Source: JAWVFM01 sp963823245 (GTDB lineage: Bacteria; Actinomycetota; Thermoleophilia; Solirubrobacterales; 70-9). From it: 64,000 bases of DNA. Position numbers and translations under genes: made by a program. Shown in pieces: positions 1-10,136 of this stretch. The notes under the pieces were generated by a model. That model was not told the origin of the DNA. It saw only the letters and a program-made list of their open reading frames with translations, and made no database searches. The DNA lies in the NCBI GenBank assembly GCA_963823245.1, contig CAWGKQ010000006.1, positions 124,001-188,000 of the forward strand. Direction: 5' to 3'. The first letter of the stretch is position 1; every line of letters begins with the position of its first letter.

Positions 1-242
1 GCTTCGCGCCGAACGCGTCATCCTTCGTCCGCGGCCTCTGCACGAGGATGCGCACCTGGCCCGTCGGCTGCGCGCCGGCGAGGCCCGAGGCCCCCGACGC
101 TCGGGCCGGATGCTCCGGAGGCTTCCGTCGAGGCGGTGGTCTCCGAGCTCGACCCGCCGCATCCCGTGACGAGAGCCGTCCCCGCGATCGCGAGGGCGAG
201 GGAGAACGTCGAGGCCAGCCGCCTGGCTTTCCGCCCGTCCAC
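1..242 (-). CDS. Lipoprotein, N-terminal part (runs off left edge, frameshifted)
   Basis: A GTG start at 242 opens a signal peptide with Arg/Lys at the N-terminus, a hydrophobic core and the lipobox LVTGC, followed by a Ser/Thr/Ala/Gly-rich linker, as in secreted actinobacterial lipoproteins. As written the frame stops at 18. Removing one base from the CCCCC run at 91-95 restores an open frame (GQVRILVQRPRTKDD) to the window edge, so a +1 insertion is likely. A -10-like TAGACT lies 6 nt before the start, suggesting a leaderless mRNA. The mature domain is mostly outside the window and its function cannot be named. Confidence 0.6.
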
Positions 243-264
243 GGCGCGAGTCTATCCCGCAGCC

Positions 265-294
265 TTGACGCCGCCTGTGGTGCCCGGATAGGGT
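265..294 (+). promoter_or_regulatory. Sigma70-type promoter of the TolB-like pair
   Basis: TTGACG at 265-270, an 18-nt spacer and TAGGGT at 289-294. It precedes the GTG at 340. The third TolB-like gene (31718) has the same type of promoter, also starting TTGACG. Confidence 0.5.
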
Positions 295-339
295 CGGCGT
301 GTCTCGACCAGATAGGAGAGGGAGCCTCTGTCAAATCCA

Positions 340-1275
340 GTGGGAGTGGCCGCGAGGATCGTCGCGTGCGCCGCGTGCCTGATCGTCGTGCTCGCGGTCG
401 CTCCGGCGCAGGCCGCATTCCCCGGCGCCAACGGCCCGATCGCGTTCAGCCCCTTGCTCCTCCCCTTGGACGACCTTTCGGCGCACTCGCAGGTGTTCAC
501 GGTCGGCGCCAACGGCGCCGGGTTGACCCAGCTCACCCACGTCGCCGACGACCAAGCCGCGGCCATGCCGGACATCTCGGCCGATGGGAAGAAGATCGTC
601 TACGAGAGCAACGAGGCGGGCCCCTTCGAGATCTGGACGATGAACGCTGACGGGAGCGGTCAGACCCGCCTGACCCACCGGAAGGGCTTCGAGGCGTTCC
701 AGCCGAGCTGGTCGCCCAACGGCCAGCGGATCGTGTTCTCGAGCTGCGGCGAGCCGCTCGGCTTCCCCGCCTACTGCGACATCGACGTGATGAACGCCGA
801 CGGGACCGGGGTCAAGCGGCTTGTTGGCGGGCATCGATACCACCTTCGCCCCGAGTACTCACCGAACGGCCAGACGATCGTGTTCTCCAGCGACCGGCAG
901 GGGCTGATCTCGGCTCTGTGGCGCATCGGTGCGGACGGCTCGAAGCTGAAGCGATTGACGAAGCCGCGCCTAGAGGCCTTCTGGTCGGACTGGTCGCCCA
1001 ACGGCCAGACGATCCTCTTCAGCGACAACTGGAACAGGCCCAACTCCAGCCTCTGGACCGTCGGCGCCGACGGAAAGGGGACCAAGAGGATCAGCCACGC
1101 TCGCGGGACCAACCGCGCATTCGGCGCCTACTCGCCCGACGGCCAGCGGATCGTCTTCACCAACGACCCCGGAGGCCTATCCGCACTCAATGCTGACGGC
1201 ACGAATCCGCAGCCGATACCGGGCGTTTCGTCGGACGGGCCGCCCTTCAGCGCCGACTGGGGGGCGGCACCGTGA
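340..1275 (+). CDS. TolB-like PD40 beta-propeller secreted protein
   Basis: 311 aa. A signal peptide (about residues 1-25, ending AQA) is followed by AFPGANGPIAF and then repeated PD40/WD40-like blades of the form NADGSGQTRLT and WSPNGQRIVFSS, the blade pattern of the TolB C-terminal propeller. Proteins of this design are exported and thought to bind other envelope components; no enzyme motif is visible. The GTG at 340 follows a purine-rich stretch at 315-324; a second GTG at 346 is possible. The gene overlaps the next one by GTGA and is its paralog, so the two are co-transcribed. No Pal or Tol genes are nearby, so a Tol-Pal role is not implied. Confidence 0.8.
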   Translation: MGVAARIVACAACLIVVLAVAPAQAAFPGANGPIAFSPLLLPLDDLSAHSQVFTVGANGAGLTQLTHVADDQAAAMPDISADGKKIVYESNEAGPFEIWTMNADGSGQTRLTHRKGFEAFQPSWSPNGQRIVFSSCGEPLGFPAYCDIDVMNADGTGVKRLVGGHRYHLRPEYSPNGQTIVFSSDRQGLISALWRIGADGSKLKRLTKPRLEAFWSDWSPNGQTILFSDNWNRPNSSLWTVGADGKGTKRISHARGTNRAFGAYSPDGQRIVFTNDPGGLSALNADGTNPQPIPGVSSDGPPFSADWGAAP

Positions 1276-2240
1276 TCGCGCCACGATCTCGCCACCTGAT
1301 CGCCGCCCTGACCGTCTTCGGCGCGTCCGCCCTCGCCGCCGCTCCGGCGGCCGCAACCTTCCCGGGACGCAACGGCCGGATCGCCTACGACGACTACACA
1401 ACCGGCCAGATCTACAGCGTCAACCCGGGCGGGTCGAAGCGTCGGCAGCTTACGGACGCCCCGAAGAACCAGCCGGCGGAAAGCCCGAACTGGTCGGCCA
1501 ACGGCAGCCGGATCGTCTTCGACATCTTCAAGCCCGACGAGACCCGCATCTGGGTCATGCGCGCCGACGGCAGCCACGAGCGCCAAATCCTGAAGGACAA
1601 GAAGGGCTTCGGAGACTTCGCGCCCGCATTCACTCCGGACGGCCGGCAGATCGTCTTCTCCCGCTGCCACCCGGAGCCGAAGGACGTCTGCGCGATCTGG
1701 AAGATGCGCGCGAACGGCACGCGCAAGCGAGCGCTCACGCCCTTTGTCGACGGCCCGAGCAACACCGAGAGCGACTTCGACCCGGAGGTCTCGCCGAACG
1801 GCAGGCGGATCGTATTCTCGCGCTTCCAGGCCGGCGGCTTCACGGGCCGGGTCTTCGTGATGGGCATCGACGGGGGTGGCGCTCACGCGATCACGCCCGC
1901 GAAGTACGAGGCGTTCCGGCCGGACTGGGCCCCGAGCGGAAACCGGATCACCTTCTCGAGCAACGTCGCTCGAGTCGGCTCGAGCATCTTCACGATCAAG
2001 CGCGATGGGAGCGACGTCCACCGTCAGACCCCAGATCGCTTCCCGCACAACGACGCCGCATCCGCGTACTCGCCTCGCGGTAACCGGATCGTGTTCGTGA
2101 GCGATCGCCGCTATCCGGACTTGTGCTGCAACGACCTGTTCTCGATCGGGTCGGGCGGCGGCAAGGACCGCAGGCTCCACACCGGGGAGCCCGCCGGCAT
2201 CCTCGACCCGGCCTGGGGCACGGCGCCGATCATCCGCTGA
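1272..2240 (+). CDS. TolB-like PD40 beta-propeller secreted protein, second copy
   Basis: 322 aa. Signal peptide ending APAAA, then ATFPGRNGRIAYDDY and at least five PD40 blades (WSANGSRIVFD, FTPDGRQIVFS, VSPNGRRIVFS, WAPSGNRITFS, YSPRGNRIVFV). The GTG start overlaps the upstream stop (GTGA at 1272-1275), so it is translationally coupled to its paralog. A CC pair near the C-terminus (PDLCCNDLF) is not found in the first copy. The role is presumably extracellular ligand or protein binding; the substrate is unknown. Confidence 0.8.
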   Translation: MIAPRSRHLIAALTVFGASALAAAPAAATFPGRNGRIAYDDYTTGQIYSVNPGGSKRRQLTDAPKNQPAESPNWSANGSRIVFDIFKPDETRIWVMRADGSHERQILKDKKGFGDFAPAFTPDGRQIVFSRCHPEPKDVCAIWKMRANGTRKRALTPFVDGPSNTESDFDPEVSPNGRRIVFSRFQAGGFTGRVFVMGIDGGGAHAITPAKYEAFRPDWAPSGNRITFSSNVARVGSSIFTIKRDGSDVHRQTPDRFPHNDAASAYSPRGNRIVFVSDRRYPDLCCNDLFSIGSGGGKDRRLHTGEPAGILDPAWGTAPIIR

Positions 2241-2270
2241 CGCCGCGAACCTAACCCGCCGCTCGCCGCG

Positions 2271-2276
2271 TATACG
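2271..2276 (+). promoter_or_regulatory. -10 box (TATACG) of the APC permease gene
   Basis: TATACG ends 8 nt before the GTG at 2285, with no room for a leader or ribosome binding site. This is the leaderless layout seen repeatedly in this genome. Confidence 0.4.
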
Positions 2277-2284
2277 CTCGCGCC

Positions 2285-4117
2285 GTGGCCCACGCGATCC
2301 GCCGGGTGCTGCTAGGCCCGCCGCTGCCCACCTCGGCCGCGGCCTCGGAGCGCCTCACGAGGCCCCGCGCGATGGGCGCCTTCGGGCTCGACGCCCTGTC
2401 GTCCGTCGCCTACGGCCCCGACGAGATCCTCTACGTGCTGGTCCTCGCCGGCAGCGCCGGCGTGGCGTTCGACATGCCGATCGCGATCGCGATCGCGGCC
2501 CTGCTCGGCATCGTCGCCTTCTCCTACCGGCAGACGATCTACGCCTACCCGAACGGGGGCGGGTCGTACACGGTCGCGCGGGAGAACCTCGGCACTCCCG
2601 CGGGCCTCGTGGCGGCGGGGGCGCTGATGGTCGACTACCTGACGACCGTGGCCGTCTCCGTCACGGCGGGCACCGCTGCGGTCGTCGCGTTTGCGCCGGG
2701 CCTCGAGCCCCACGTCGTCGTCATCGACGTCGTGATGATCGTTCTGCTGATGACGATCAACCTGCGGGGCGTGCGGGAGGCGGGTGCCGCGTTCGTGCTG
2801 CCGACCTACCTCTTCATCGGCTCGCTTGCGCTGCTGCTCGTCGTCGGCGGCGTCCACCTCCTGGTCGACGGCACGCCGAACGCGGCCCAGAACCTGCCGA
2901 AGGCGAGCGAGGACGTGACCATCTTTCTAGTGCTCCGCGCGTTCGCGGGCGGCTGCACCGCGATGACGGGTGTCGAAGCGATCGCCAACGGAGTGCCGGC
3001 GTTCCGGGACCCGGCCTCGCGGAACGCCGCGCGGACGCTGATCACCCTCGCGGTGATCCTCGCGGTTCTGTTCCTCGGCGTGGCCGGTCTCGGCCACGCG
3101 ATCGGAGCGGTCCCCTCGGACACGCAGAACGTGATCGCGCAGGTCGGCCTGACGTTCGTCGGCCATTCGCCGCTCTTCTACGTGGTCCAGGTCTCCTCGG
3201 CGATCATCCTGATGCTTGCCGCCAACACATCGTTCAACGGGTTCCCGCGCCTCGCCGCGGTGATGGCCCAGGACGACTGGACTCCGCACCGGCTCTCGCA
3301 TCGTGGCTTCCGGCTCGCCTACTCGAACGGGATCCTGGCGATCGGCCTGCTCGCAATCGCGCTGGTCGTCGCGTTCGACGGCAGCACCCACGCGCTGATC
3401 CCGCTCTTCGCCGTCGGCGTGTTCCTGTGCTTCACGCTCTCGCAGTCGGGGATGGTGCGCCACTGGCGGCGCGAGCGCGGGGCGAACTGGCGGCGGAAGG
3501 CGGCGATCAACGGCACGGGCGCCGTCGTGACCGGCCTCGTCACGGTGATCGTCGTCGGGAACGAAGTTCACCTCGGGCGCCTGGATCGTCGTGCTGCTGG
3601 TGCCGACCCTCGTAGCCGGGTTCTACGCGGTCCACCGCCACTATGAGCGAACGCGCCGCCAGCTCGGCCTCGACCGCGCGCCCGAGCTCCCGCCGCCGAT
3701 CACCTCTCCGCGCCGGGCGGTCGTCCCAATCGCCCATCTCAACAAGGCGACCGCCGCGGCGCTCGCCTACGCTCGGGACGATCGCCGGCGAAGTGATCCC
3801 CGTCCATGTCGCGGCGGAGGAGGACGGCGACGCCGGCAAGGACTTCGAGCGCCGCTGGCGTGAATGGACCGGCAACGGGGTCCCGCTGCGCATCATCGAG
3901 TCGCCCTACCGCGAGGTCGTGAGCCCGCTCGTCGACCTGATCGAGGAGATGGCCGGCGACGAGAGCGACCCCGTCACGGTCGTCGTTCCCGGCCGTGATC
4001 CCGGCGCACCCGTGGCAGGAGCCCCTCCACAACCAGCTCGAGTACGTCCTCGGCGCGGCGCTGCTCGGCAAGCCCGGCGTCGTCCTCACCGCCGTCCCCG
4101 TGAAGCTTGCGGACTGA
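2285..4117 (+). pseudogene. APC-family amino acid permease (three frameshifts)
   Basis: An APC superfamily transporter with about 12 membrane segments and a C-terminal soluble domain resembling universal-stress-like tails. The N-terminus has the family's LSSVAYGPDEILYVLVLAG segment, and transport of an amino acid by proton symport is the likely role. The frame breaks three times, each fixed by removing one G: near 3559 (restoring VGTKFTSGAWIVVLLVPTLVAGF), near 3776 (ARTIAGEVIPVHVA) and near 3991 (VIPAHPWQEPLHNQLEYVLG). The repaired protein is about 610 aa and ends at the TGA at 4115-4117. Identical +1 G errors three times in one gene point to sequence error more than decay. Substrate not determinable. 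Confidence 0.8.
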
Positions 4118-4135
4118 GTCGCGGATGGGACGGAG

Positions 4136-6222
4136 ATGAGCCTCCTCGGCGCGCCGCCGTCGGCGGTCTGGGTCCTGCTGTTCGTCGCGCTCGTCGGCTT
4201 CGCGTCCTGGCGGGCACGGCTTCTCCTCCTGCCGGAATGGACCGGAGCGCCGGCGCGGCTCGCCGAGGCCGTGCTGGGGATCTCGCTCGCGCTCGTGCTC
4301 GCCGAGGCCCTCGGATTGGCCGGGCTTCTGAGCGGCCTCGCCCTCGAGATCGGCGCCGGCGCGCTGGCCTCGCGGCGCTTCGTCGTCACGCGCGGCCGGC
4401 GCGGAGAGGGGGGAGAGGGCACTCCGGCCGGCGGGATGGCCGCGCTCGGCGCGGCCGGCGCGGTGATCGCGTCATGCGTCGGGGCGATCTGGGTGCTCGG
4501 AGCGCTCGGCGTGCTCGACGGCGGGCCGATGGTCTTCGACTCGAACTGGTACCACCTGCCGATCGCCGCGGACGTTCGCGCGCTCGGGGTCGGTCACCGC
4601 GATCCAGCCGATCGACCCGCTCACGCTCGCGCGCTTCTATCCGGCGAACTCCGAGCTGGTGCACGCGATCGGGATGGCGATCCTCCATCGCGACGTCCTC
4701 TCGCCGCTCCTGAACCTCGGCTGGATGGCGCTCGCGCTCCTCGCCGGCTGGTGCATCGGACGGCCGTTCGGAGCGGCGCCGCTGTCGCTGCTCGGCGTCG
4801 CGGTCGTGCTCGCGGCGCACGTGTTCGCCGCATCGCAGGCGGGCAGCGCCACCAACGACGTGGCGGCGACCGCGGCGCTGCTCGCCGCCGCGGCGATCCT
4901 CGTCAACGGGCGGCCGCGGGACGGCGGCACGCGCTCGCGGCGGGGCGAGCTTGGAGCCGTGCTTGTCGCGGCGCTCGCGGCGGGACTCGCCGCCGGGACC
5001 AAGCTCGACTTCCTCATACCGGCCGCCGTCCTCACGGTCGGCGTGGTGGCGGTCTCGGCGAGGGGGTCCAGGGCCGCGACCGCCGGGGTCTGGCTGGCGG
5101 GCGCCTTCGCCACAGGCGGGCTCTGGTACGTCCGCAACCTCGCCGCCACCGGCAACCCGGTGCCGTGGCTTCGATCGATCGGGCCGATCGACCTGCCCTC
5201 GCCCGACCAGGCGTTCGGCCTGCGGCCCGACTATTCCGTGGTGCACTACATCGGCGACGGCGGGATCTGGAGCAGCCATTTCCTGCCCGGCCTGCGGGTC
5301 GAGTTCGGCGATCTTTGGCCCCTTCTGCTCGCGCTGGCGCTCGCCGGGATGGTCGCCGGGCTCGTGCGGCCCGCGAGACCCGTCGTGCGGGTCATCGCGC
5401 TCGCCGCGCTCGCCGGCTCGATCGCCTACGTCTTCACGCCGCTCAGCGCCGGCGGCACCGAGGGCCACCCCGTGGTCTTCGCGACGAACCTGCGATGGCT
5501 CGCGCCGTTCCTCGCCCTCGGCCTGGCGATCCTCCCGACGTTGCGACTCCGCCGCGGGTACGAGCCGGGCGTCGCTCTCGCATTGGCGCTGCTGGCGATC
5601 GGCGCCGCCAACCTCGACCTCGGCACGCGCCTCGACGACCCCAACCTCCTCGCGGCCGTCCTCGTGGCGCTTGCGTTGACTGCCCTCTGGCTCGGGATCG
5701 TGGCGCTTGCCCGCAGCCCGTTGCCCTCGCTGGTCGCCGTTGCGGCGGTTGCAGCGGTGTCGATCGGCGCCGCCGCGGCGTACGCCCCCACGGCGGGCGA
5801 CTACCTCGCCGACCGCTTCCACGACCGGGCCGCCGGGAACCGGACTGGCGGCGGCGTTCGAGTGGGCCCGCCACACGCGCGACGCTCGCGTCGAGCTCGG
5901 CGGCACGGCGGTCGCCTTCGACCAGTACCCCCTCTACGGCGAGGACCTTTCCAATCGGGTGGGCTACCTGGCGCGCAGCGGCCCGAACGGATCGCTCGAG
6001 CCGATCTCGAGCTGTGGCGCATGGCGGCTCGCGATCGACGCGCACCCAGTTGACTTCGTCGTCGCGGGGCCCGACTTCAACGCGGCCGACCCCGGGACGC
6101 CGCTGCCGGCGCCCGAGGCCGCGTGGACCCGGCCCGGCGCCGGTTCGAGGACGGTCGTTCGCGACGGTCCGCTCGAGATCTTCCGCATCCGCGGCCCGCT
6201 GGACCCGCGTGCCTGCGGCTAG
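4136..6222 (+). pseudogene. GT-C-like polytopic membrane glycosyltransferase (two frameshifts)
   Basis: About 690 aa after repair, with many hydrophobic helices. An acidic/aromatic motif after the first luminal segment (DSNWYHLPIA) resembles GT-C family enzymes that take a polyprenyl-phosphate sugar donor, and the C-terminal part is soluble and extracellular. One extra G in GGGG at 4586-4589 and one extra A near 5838 break the frame. Repair joins ADVRALGSVTAIQPIDPLT and then GTGLAAAFEWARHTRD. The ATG start follows GGACGGAG at 4126-4133. Family membership is inferred from topology and the motif only; other large membrane enzymes remain possible. Confidence 0.55.
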
Positions 6223-6226
6223 GCCG

Positions 6227-7642
6227 TCAGGAGGTCGGCGGCCGCTCCGCCGTCCAGCCGCGCTCGGCCTCCAGCTGCGACGCGAGCGCGAACACCGTGT
6301 CCTCGTCGTTCGGGCGGCCGACGAGCATCGCCGCGCGCGGAAGGCCGGAGGCCGTGAAGCCCGCCGGGACCGACGCCGCGGGCTGGCCCGTGTGGTTCCA
6401 GAGCGCGGGCCACGGAATCAGCGGCAGCATCCCGTTGATGAGCCGCACGGCTCCGAGGCCCTCCCAGCGTCCCGTCTCGATCGCCGGCTCGCTCGCGACG
6501 GGCGTGACCAGCACGTCGTAGCGCTCGAACGTCGGCCGCAGGCGGGCATTGGTCTCCGCCTCGCGCCGGCGAGCCCACGCGAGGCTCGAATCCGTGAACG
6601 CTGCGGCGAGCCGGGTCCACGTCCGAAAGCGCCGGTCGAGGCGGCGATACCTCGGCAGCGCCTTCGCCTCGTCGGCCACGCCGCGCATGATCCGCGCGGA
6701 GTTCGCGGCCGCCGTCAGGGGGTCATACGGAGGGTCGTGCTCGGTCACATCGTGCCCGAGCGTTCGCAGAAGCTCCGCGGTCTCGACGACGGCGCTCCTC
6801 ACGTCGTCGTCCATGCGCACGCCGAGCACGTTGGGCGGCACCTTCACCGACCAGCCGATCCGAAGCTTGGGGGGCGCCGTCGAGGCCGCCTGCACGTAGG
6901 GCCGGGCCGGGGGCGGGGGGCGGTCGCGATCGATCGAGGTGGCACCCGCGGTCAGATCGAGCATCAGCGCGCTGTCCGCGACGCTTCGGGTGATCCAGCC
7001 GGCCGCGCTCAGGCCGTACCAGTGGTCTGGGAGCGGGGCCAGCGATACGCGGCCGCGCTGCGGCTTCAGGCCGAAGAGTCCGCAGAAGGCGGCGGGGATT
7101 CTGATCGAGCCTCCGCCGTCGGTGCCCAGCGCGGCCGGCACGAGCCCCGCCGCGACGGCCGCCGCCGAACCCCCGCTCGAGCCTCCCGGTGTTCGCTCGA
7201 GGTCCCAGGGGTTACGCGTGACGCCGAACGTGGCCGACTCGGTGACGCACATGGCGCAGAGCGGCGGAACGTTGGTCCGGCCGACGACGATTGCGCCCGC
7301 CTCGCGGACTCGACGCACCAGCTCGGCGTCCGCGCTCGCCGGGCCGCCGTGAGCCGACGTCCCGTGCGTCGTCACGTCGCCGGCGACGTCGATGTTGTCC
7401 TTGATCGCGATCGGGACGCCCGTCAGCGGCGCCGCTGACTTGGAGCGCGCGCGCCGCTGCGCCGCTTTTGCCTCCTCGAGGGCCCGCTCGAAGTAGGTGA
7501 TGCGAAAGGAGTTGAGCTCGGGATCGATGCGCTCGATCCGGCGCAGGCAGATCTCGACGAGCTCGCGCGAGGACACCTCGCCGGAGCGGAGCGCGTCGAT
7601 CTGCCCCCTGACTCCGGCGAAGCCGAGGGCCTTCTCGTCCAT
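6227..7642 (-). CDS. Amidase signature family hydrolase
   Basis: 471 aa from the ATG at 7642. It carries the Ser-cisSer-Lys triad of amidases: Lys81 in IAIKDN, Ser155 in GGSSGGSAAAVAAGL and Ser179 in DGGGSIRIPA. It hydrolyses a C-N amide bond; the substrate cannot be told. No Cys or zinc motifs and no GatB/GatC neighbours, so a role as GatA in tRNA amidation is unlikely. A -10-like TAGACT sits about 8 nt before the ATG (leaderless). It converges with the upstream membrane protein gene. Confidence 0.85.
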   Translation of the reverse strand: MDEKALGFAGVRGQIDALRSGEVSSRELVEICLRRIERIDPELNSFRITYFERALEEAKAAQRRARSKSAAPLTGVPIAIKDNIDVAGDVTTHGTSAHGGPASADAELVRRVREAGAIVVGRTNVPPLCAMCVTESATFGVTRNPWDLERTPGGSSGGSAAAVAAGLVPAALGTDGGGSIRIPAAFCGLFGLKPQRGRVSLAPLPDHWYGLSAAGWITRSVADSALMLDLTAGATSIDRDRPPPPARPYVQAASTAPPKLRIGWSVKVPPNVLGVRMDDDVRSAVVETAELLRTLGHDVTEHDPPYDPLTAAANSARIMRGVADEAKALPRYRRLDRRFRTWTRLAAAFTDSSLAWARRREAETNARLRPTFERYDVLVTPVASEPAIETGRWEGLGAVRLINGMLPLIPWPALWNHTGQPAASVPAGFTASGLPRAAMLVGRPNDEDTVFALASQLEAERGWTAERPPTS

Positions 7643-7705
7643 CCGGGCCAGTCTAAGCGCCCGTCGGCGCCGGCCCCCACGCAACTGAACGTCCCTGGGC
7701 GGGGG

Positions 7706-8128
7706 CTAGAGGCGGGGTTCCGGGACGTTCGGCGCCGTGGACGCGCCACGTCGCGCCATCCAGGCAAATCCGATCGCCATCGCCGCGTTGGCCGCACCGG
7801 CGAGCCAGAGCCCGGCGCGCGCGCCGGGCCGCTGGAACGCGGGCGAGCGCGACCAGACGATGTCGGTCGCAAGCTCGGTGGCGCGGAGCCAGGCGAGCGC
7901 CCACCAGTCCTCGGGACCGCCCCTTGCCTCGGCGACCGCGTGGGCCGCCGCGAACGTGAGCCAGATCGGCCCGCAGCGCCGGAACAGCGCCTCGGCGTCC
8001 GGCGCCGGGCTGCTGTGGCCGAGAAGGCCGAGCGTCGCCTCGGGTGCGAGAAGCGCCCCGGTGCCCAGCGCAAGGTCGAAGGCGATCATGTTCCTGTTGG
8101 TGAGGCGCAGGGCGACCTCGGTGTCCAC
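7706..8128 (-). CDS. Small membrane protein of unknown function
   Basis: About 140 aa with four hydrophobic stretches (for example AFDLALGTGALLAPEATLGLLG and GLWLAGAANAAMAIGFAWMA). The longer open frame reaches 8254, but residues before VDTEVALRLTNRN are Arg/Pro-rich and unlike coding sequence, so the GTG at 8128 is preferred. It is divergent from the RpiR regulator. It resembles small four-helix membrane proteins of the DUF4345 kind only in general outline. Confidence 0.5.
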   Translation of the reverse strand: MDTEVALRLTNRNMIAFDLALGTGALLAPEATLGLLGHSSPAPDAEALFRRCGPIWLTFAAAHAVAEARGGPEDWWALAWLRATELATDIVWSRSPAFQRPGARAGLWLAGAANAAMAIGFAWMARRGASTAPNVPEPRL

Positions 8129-8223
8129 GGGACGATCCAAGCAGATCGCGCGGAACGCCGCCGCGGCGGTTGCAGGTCGGCCCGCCGGAAGGGAAACCGC
8201 GCGCCGGGGCGAAACATGCGGCC

Positions 8224-9123
8224 GTGAGCAAGACCGCCACCACGTCTCGTCCAACGGCCACCCGAGCGCGTGGCGGCCACGGTCGAGCCTCTCGGCCTAA
8301 CGGGAAGACGCTCTCGAGCTACATCACGGACCGCTTCGAGGACTTCTCCCGTTCGCAGAAGGAGGTTGCGCGCTACATCGTCGACCACCTCGACGAGGCC
8401 GCGTTCCAGACGGCCGAGGAGCTCGCCCGCCGCGCGAGCACATCCTCGTCGACGGTCGTTCGCTTCTCGCAGGCGCTCGGCTTCGAGGGATACCCGGAGC
8501 TTCAGCAGGCCGCGATCGAGGAGTACCGCAACCGCGCCCCCGAGGAGAACGGGGCGGGCGGAGGACAGCTCTTCGATTTCGACCACTCCGAGTTCGAGGC
8601 CTCGCTCGCCGCCGATCACGCCAACGTCGAGGAGACGGTGAAGGCCCTGACCCGCGAGCGCGTCGAAGCGTGCGTCTCCGCGCTCGCCGGCGCGCAGCGG
8701 GTGATGATCGTCGGCATGGACCAGCTCGCGTTCTTCGCCAGCTACCTCCGCCACCTCCTCGCGCTGCTGGACATGCGCGCCGAGGTCGTCGCGAGCCCAC
8801 GCCAGGACTCGATCACGCGCCTCTCACGCGTCGACGAGGACAGCCTCGTCATCTGCTTCTCGGCGGGCAAGGCCCACCCGATCGTGATCCGGGCCATGAA
8901 GCTCGCGCGGCATCGCCGCGCCCGCACGCTGGCGATCACCGACGCCACGCTGTCCGAGGTGGGCGAGCACTCCGAGCTGACGCTCTACTACTCCTCTAAC
9001 AGCCCGTCCTTCACCCGGTCCAACACGGCGCTCTTGGCCCTCGTCCAGTCGCTTGCCTACGGCGTGTACGCTCGCGACAAGGGCGCCTACAAGGACCGAA
9101 TCCGCGCCTTCAAGCTGAAGTAG
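8224..9123 (+). CDS. MurR/RpiR family transcriptional regulator
   Basis: About 299 aa. N-terminal HTH_6 domain (ITDRFEDFSRSQKEVARYIVDHL, then TAEELARRASTSSSTVVRFSQALGF), followed by a SIS sugar-phosphate-binding domain (VMIVGMDQLAFFASYLRHLL, LVICFSAGKAHPIVIRAM). Members usually sense a phosphosugar. The Ser/Thr/Arg-rich start is poorly conserved; the GTG at 8224 is chosen, with a longer GTG at 8170 possible. No sugar operon is adjacent, so the regulon is unknown. A hairpin terminator follows. Confidence 0.8.
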   Translation: MSKTATTSRPTATRARGGHGRASRPNGKTLSSYITDRFEDFSRSQKEVARYIVDHLDEAAFQTAEELARRASTSSSTVVRFSQALGFEGYPELQQAAIEEYRNRAPEENGAGGGQLFDFDHSEFEASLAADHANVEETVKALTRERVEACVSALAGAQRVMIVGMDQLAFFASYLRHLLALLDMRAEVVASPRQDSITRLSRVDEDSLVICFSAGKAHPIVIRAMKLARHRRARTLAITDATLSEVGEHSELTLYYSSNSPSFTRSNTALLALVQSLAYGVYARDKGAYKDRIRAFKLK

Positions 9124-9161
9124 CAACTCCGCCGGCTCCTCCGCTCTCGCACGAACACCTT

Positions 9162-9187
9162 GCCCGCGGCTACGCCGCGGGCTTTTC
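9162..9187 (+). terminator. Rho-independent terminator after the RpiR gene
   Basis: A perfect 9-bp stem (GCCCGCGGC / GCCGCGGGC) with a 3-nt loop at 9162-9182, followed by TTTTC. Confidence 0.75.
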
Positions 9188-9233
9188 GATGTGCTCCCGC
9201 GTCCGGGGCCGGCGGGTAGCTGTCCTGCGCCTC

Positions 9234-9239
9234 TATATT
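9234..9239 (+). promoter_or_regulatory. -10 box (TATATT) of pdxS
   Basis: TATATT lies 9 nt before the ATG at 9249, implying a leaderless or near-leaderless pdxS-pdxT transcript. Confidence 0.5.
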
Positions 9240-9248
9240 TGGGCGGGC

Positions 9249-10136
9249 ATGCCAGAGAGAGCCACATTCCGCGTCAAGCGTGGGCTCGCCGAAATGCTGA
9301 AGGGCGGCGTGATCATGGACGTCACCACGGCCGAGCAGGCGCGGATCGCCGAGGAGTCCGGCGCCGTCGCGGTGATGGCTCTCGAGCGCGTGCCCGCGGA
9401 CATTCGCGCCGAGGGCGGCGTGGCGCGCATGGCCAGCCCGCGGGTGATCAAGGCGATCCAGGAGTCGGTGACGATCCCAGTCATGGCCAAGGCCCGCATC
9501 GGCCACTTCGCCGAGGCCCAGATTCTCCAGTCGCTCGAGGTCGACTACGTGGACGAGTCCGAGGTTCTCACCCCGGCAGACGAGCGGCATCACATCGACA
9601 AGCACGCCTTCGAGGTGCCGTTCGTGTGCGGGGCGACGAACCTCGGTGAAGCCCTGCGCCGGGTCGCGGAGGGCGCGGCGATGATCCGCTCGAAGGGCGA
9701 GGCGGGGACCGGGAACATCGTCGAGGCGGTCCGCCATCTGCGCGAGATCGTCGGCGGCATCCGGCGGCTGGGAACTCTCGGGCCCGAGCAGCTCGCCGCG
9801 GAGGCGAAGGAGCTCGGGGCGCCGCTGGAGGTCGTCGGCGAGGTCGCCGAGACGGGCTGGCTGCCGGTGCCGATGTTCTGCGCCGGCGGCATCGCGACAC
9901 CGGCGGACGCCGCGCTCGTCATGCAGCTCGGCGCCGAGGGAAATTTCGTCGGCTCGGGCATCTTCAAGTCCGAGGACCCCGAGCGCCGCGCTCGGGCGAT
10001 CGTCGAGGCGACCACGCATTTCAACGACCCCGAGCGCGTTGCGGCGGCGTCGATCGAGCTCGGCGAGCCGATGCGCGGCGACGACATCGCGGAGCTCGCG
10101 GCGGCGGGCGAGCTCCTTCAGGGCCGCGGCGCCTAG
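9249..10136 (+). CDS. pdxS: Pyridoxal 5'-phosphate synthase, synthase subunit
   Basis: 295 aa, the normal length for PdxS. It makes PLP from ribose 5-phosphate, glyceraldehyde 3-phosphate and ammonia, with the ammonia supplied by PdxT. The barrel is intact: the active-site Asp in GGVIMDVTTAEQARIAE, the Schiff-base Lys in VMAKARIGHFAEAQ, and the GEAGTGNIVEAVRH loop. The ATG at 9249 is preferred over an upstream start because the TATATT box sits directly before it. The next gene starts at the base after the stop. Confidence 0.95.
   Translation: MPERATFRVKRGLAEMLKGGVIMDVTTAEQARIAEESGAVAVMALERVPADIRAEGGVARMASPRVIKAIQESVTIPVMAKARIGHFAEAQILQSLEVDYVDESEVLTPADERHHIDKHAFEVPFVCGATNLGEALRRVAEGAAMIRSKGEAGTGNIVEAVRHLREIVGGIRRLGTLGPEQLAAEAKELGAPLEVVGEVAETGWLPVPMFCAGGIATPADAALVMQLGAEGNFVGSGIFKSEDPERRARAIVEATTHFNDPERVAAASIELGEPMRGDDIAELAAAGELLQGRGA

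Noticed and set aside
3550..4000. Programmed frameshifting in the APC permease
   Set aside because: Three separate +1 sites without slippery heptamers, stops or structures; the same error type occurs in unrelated genes.
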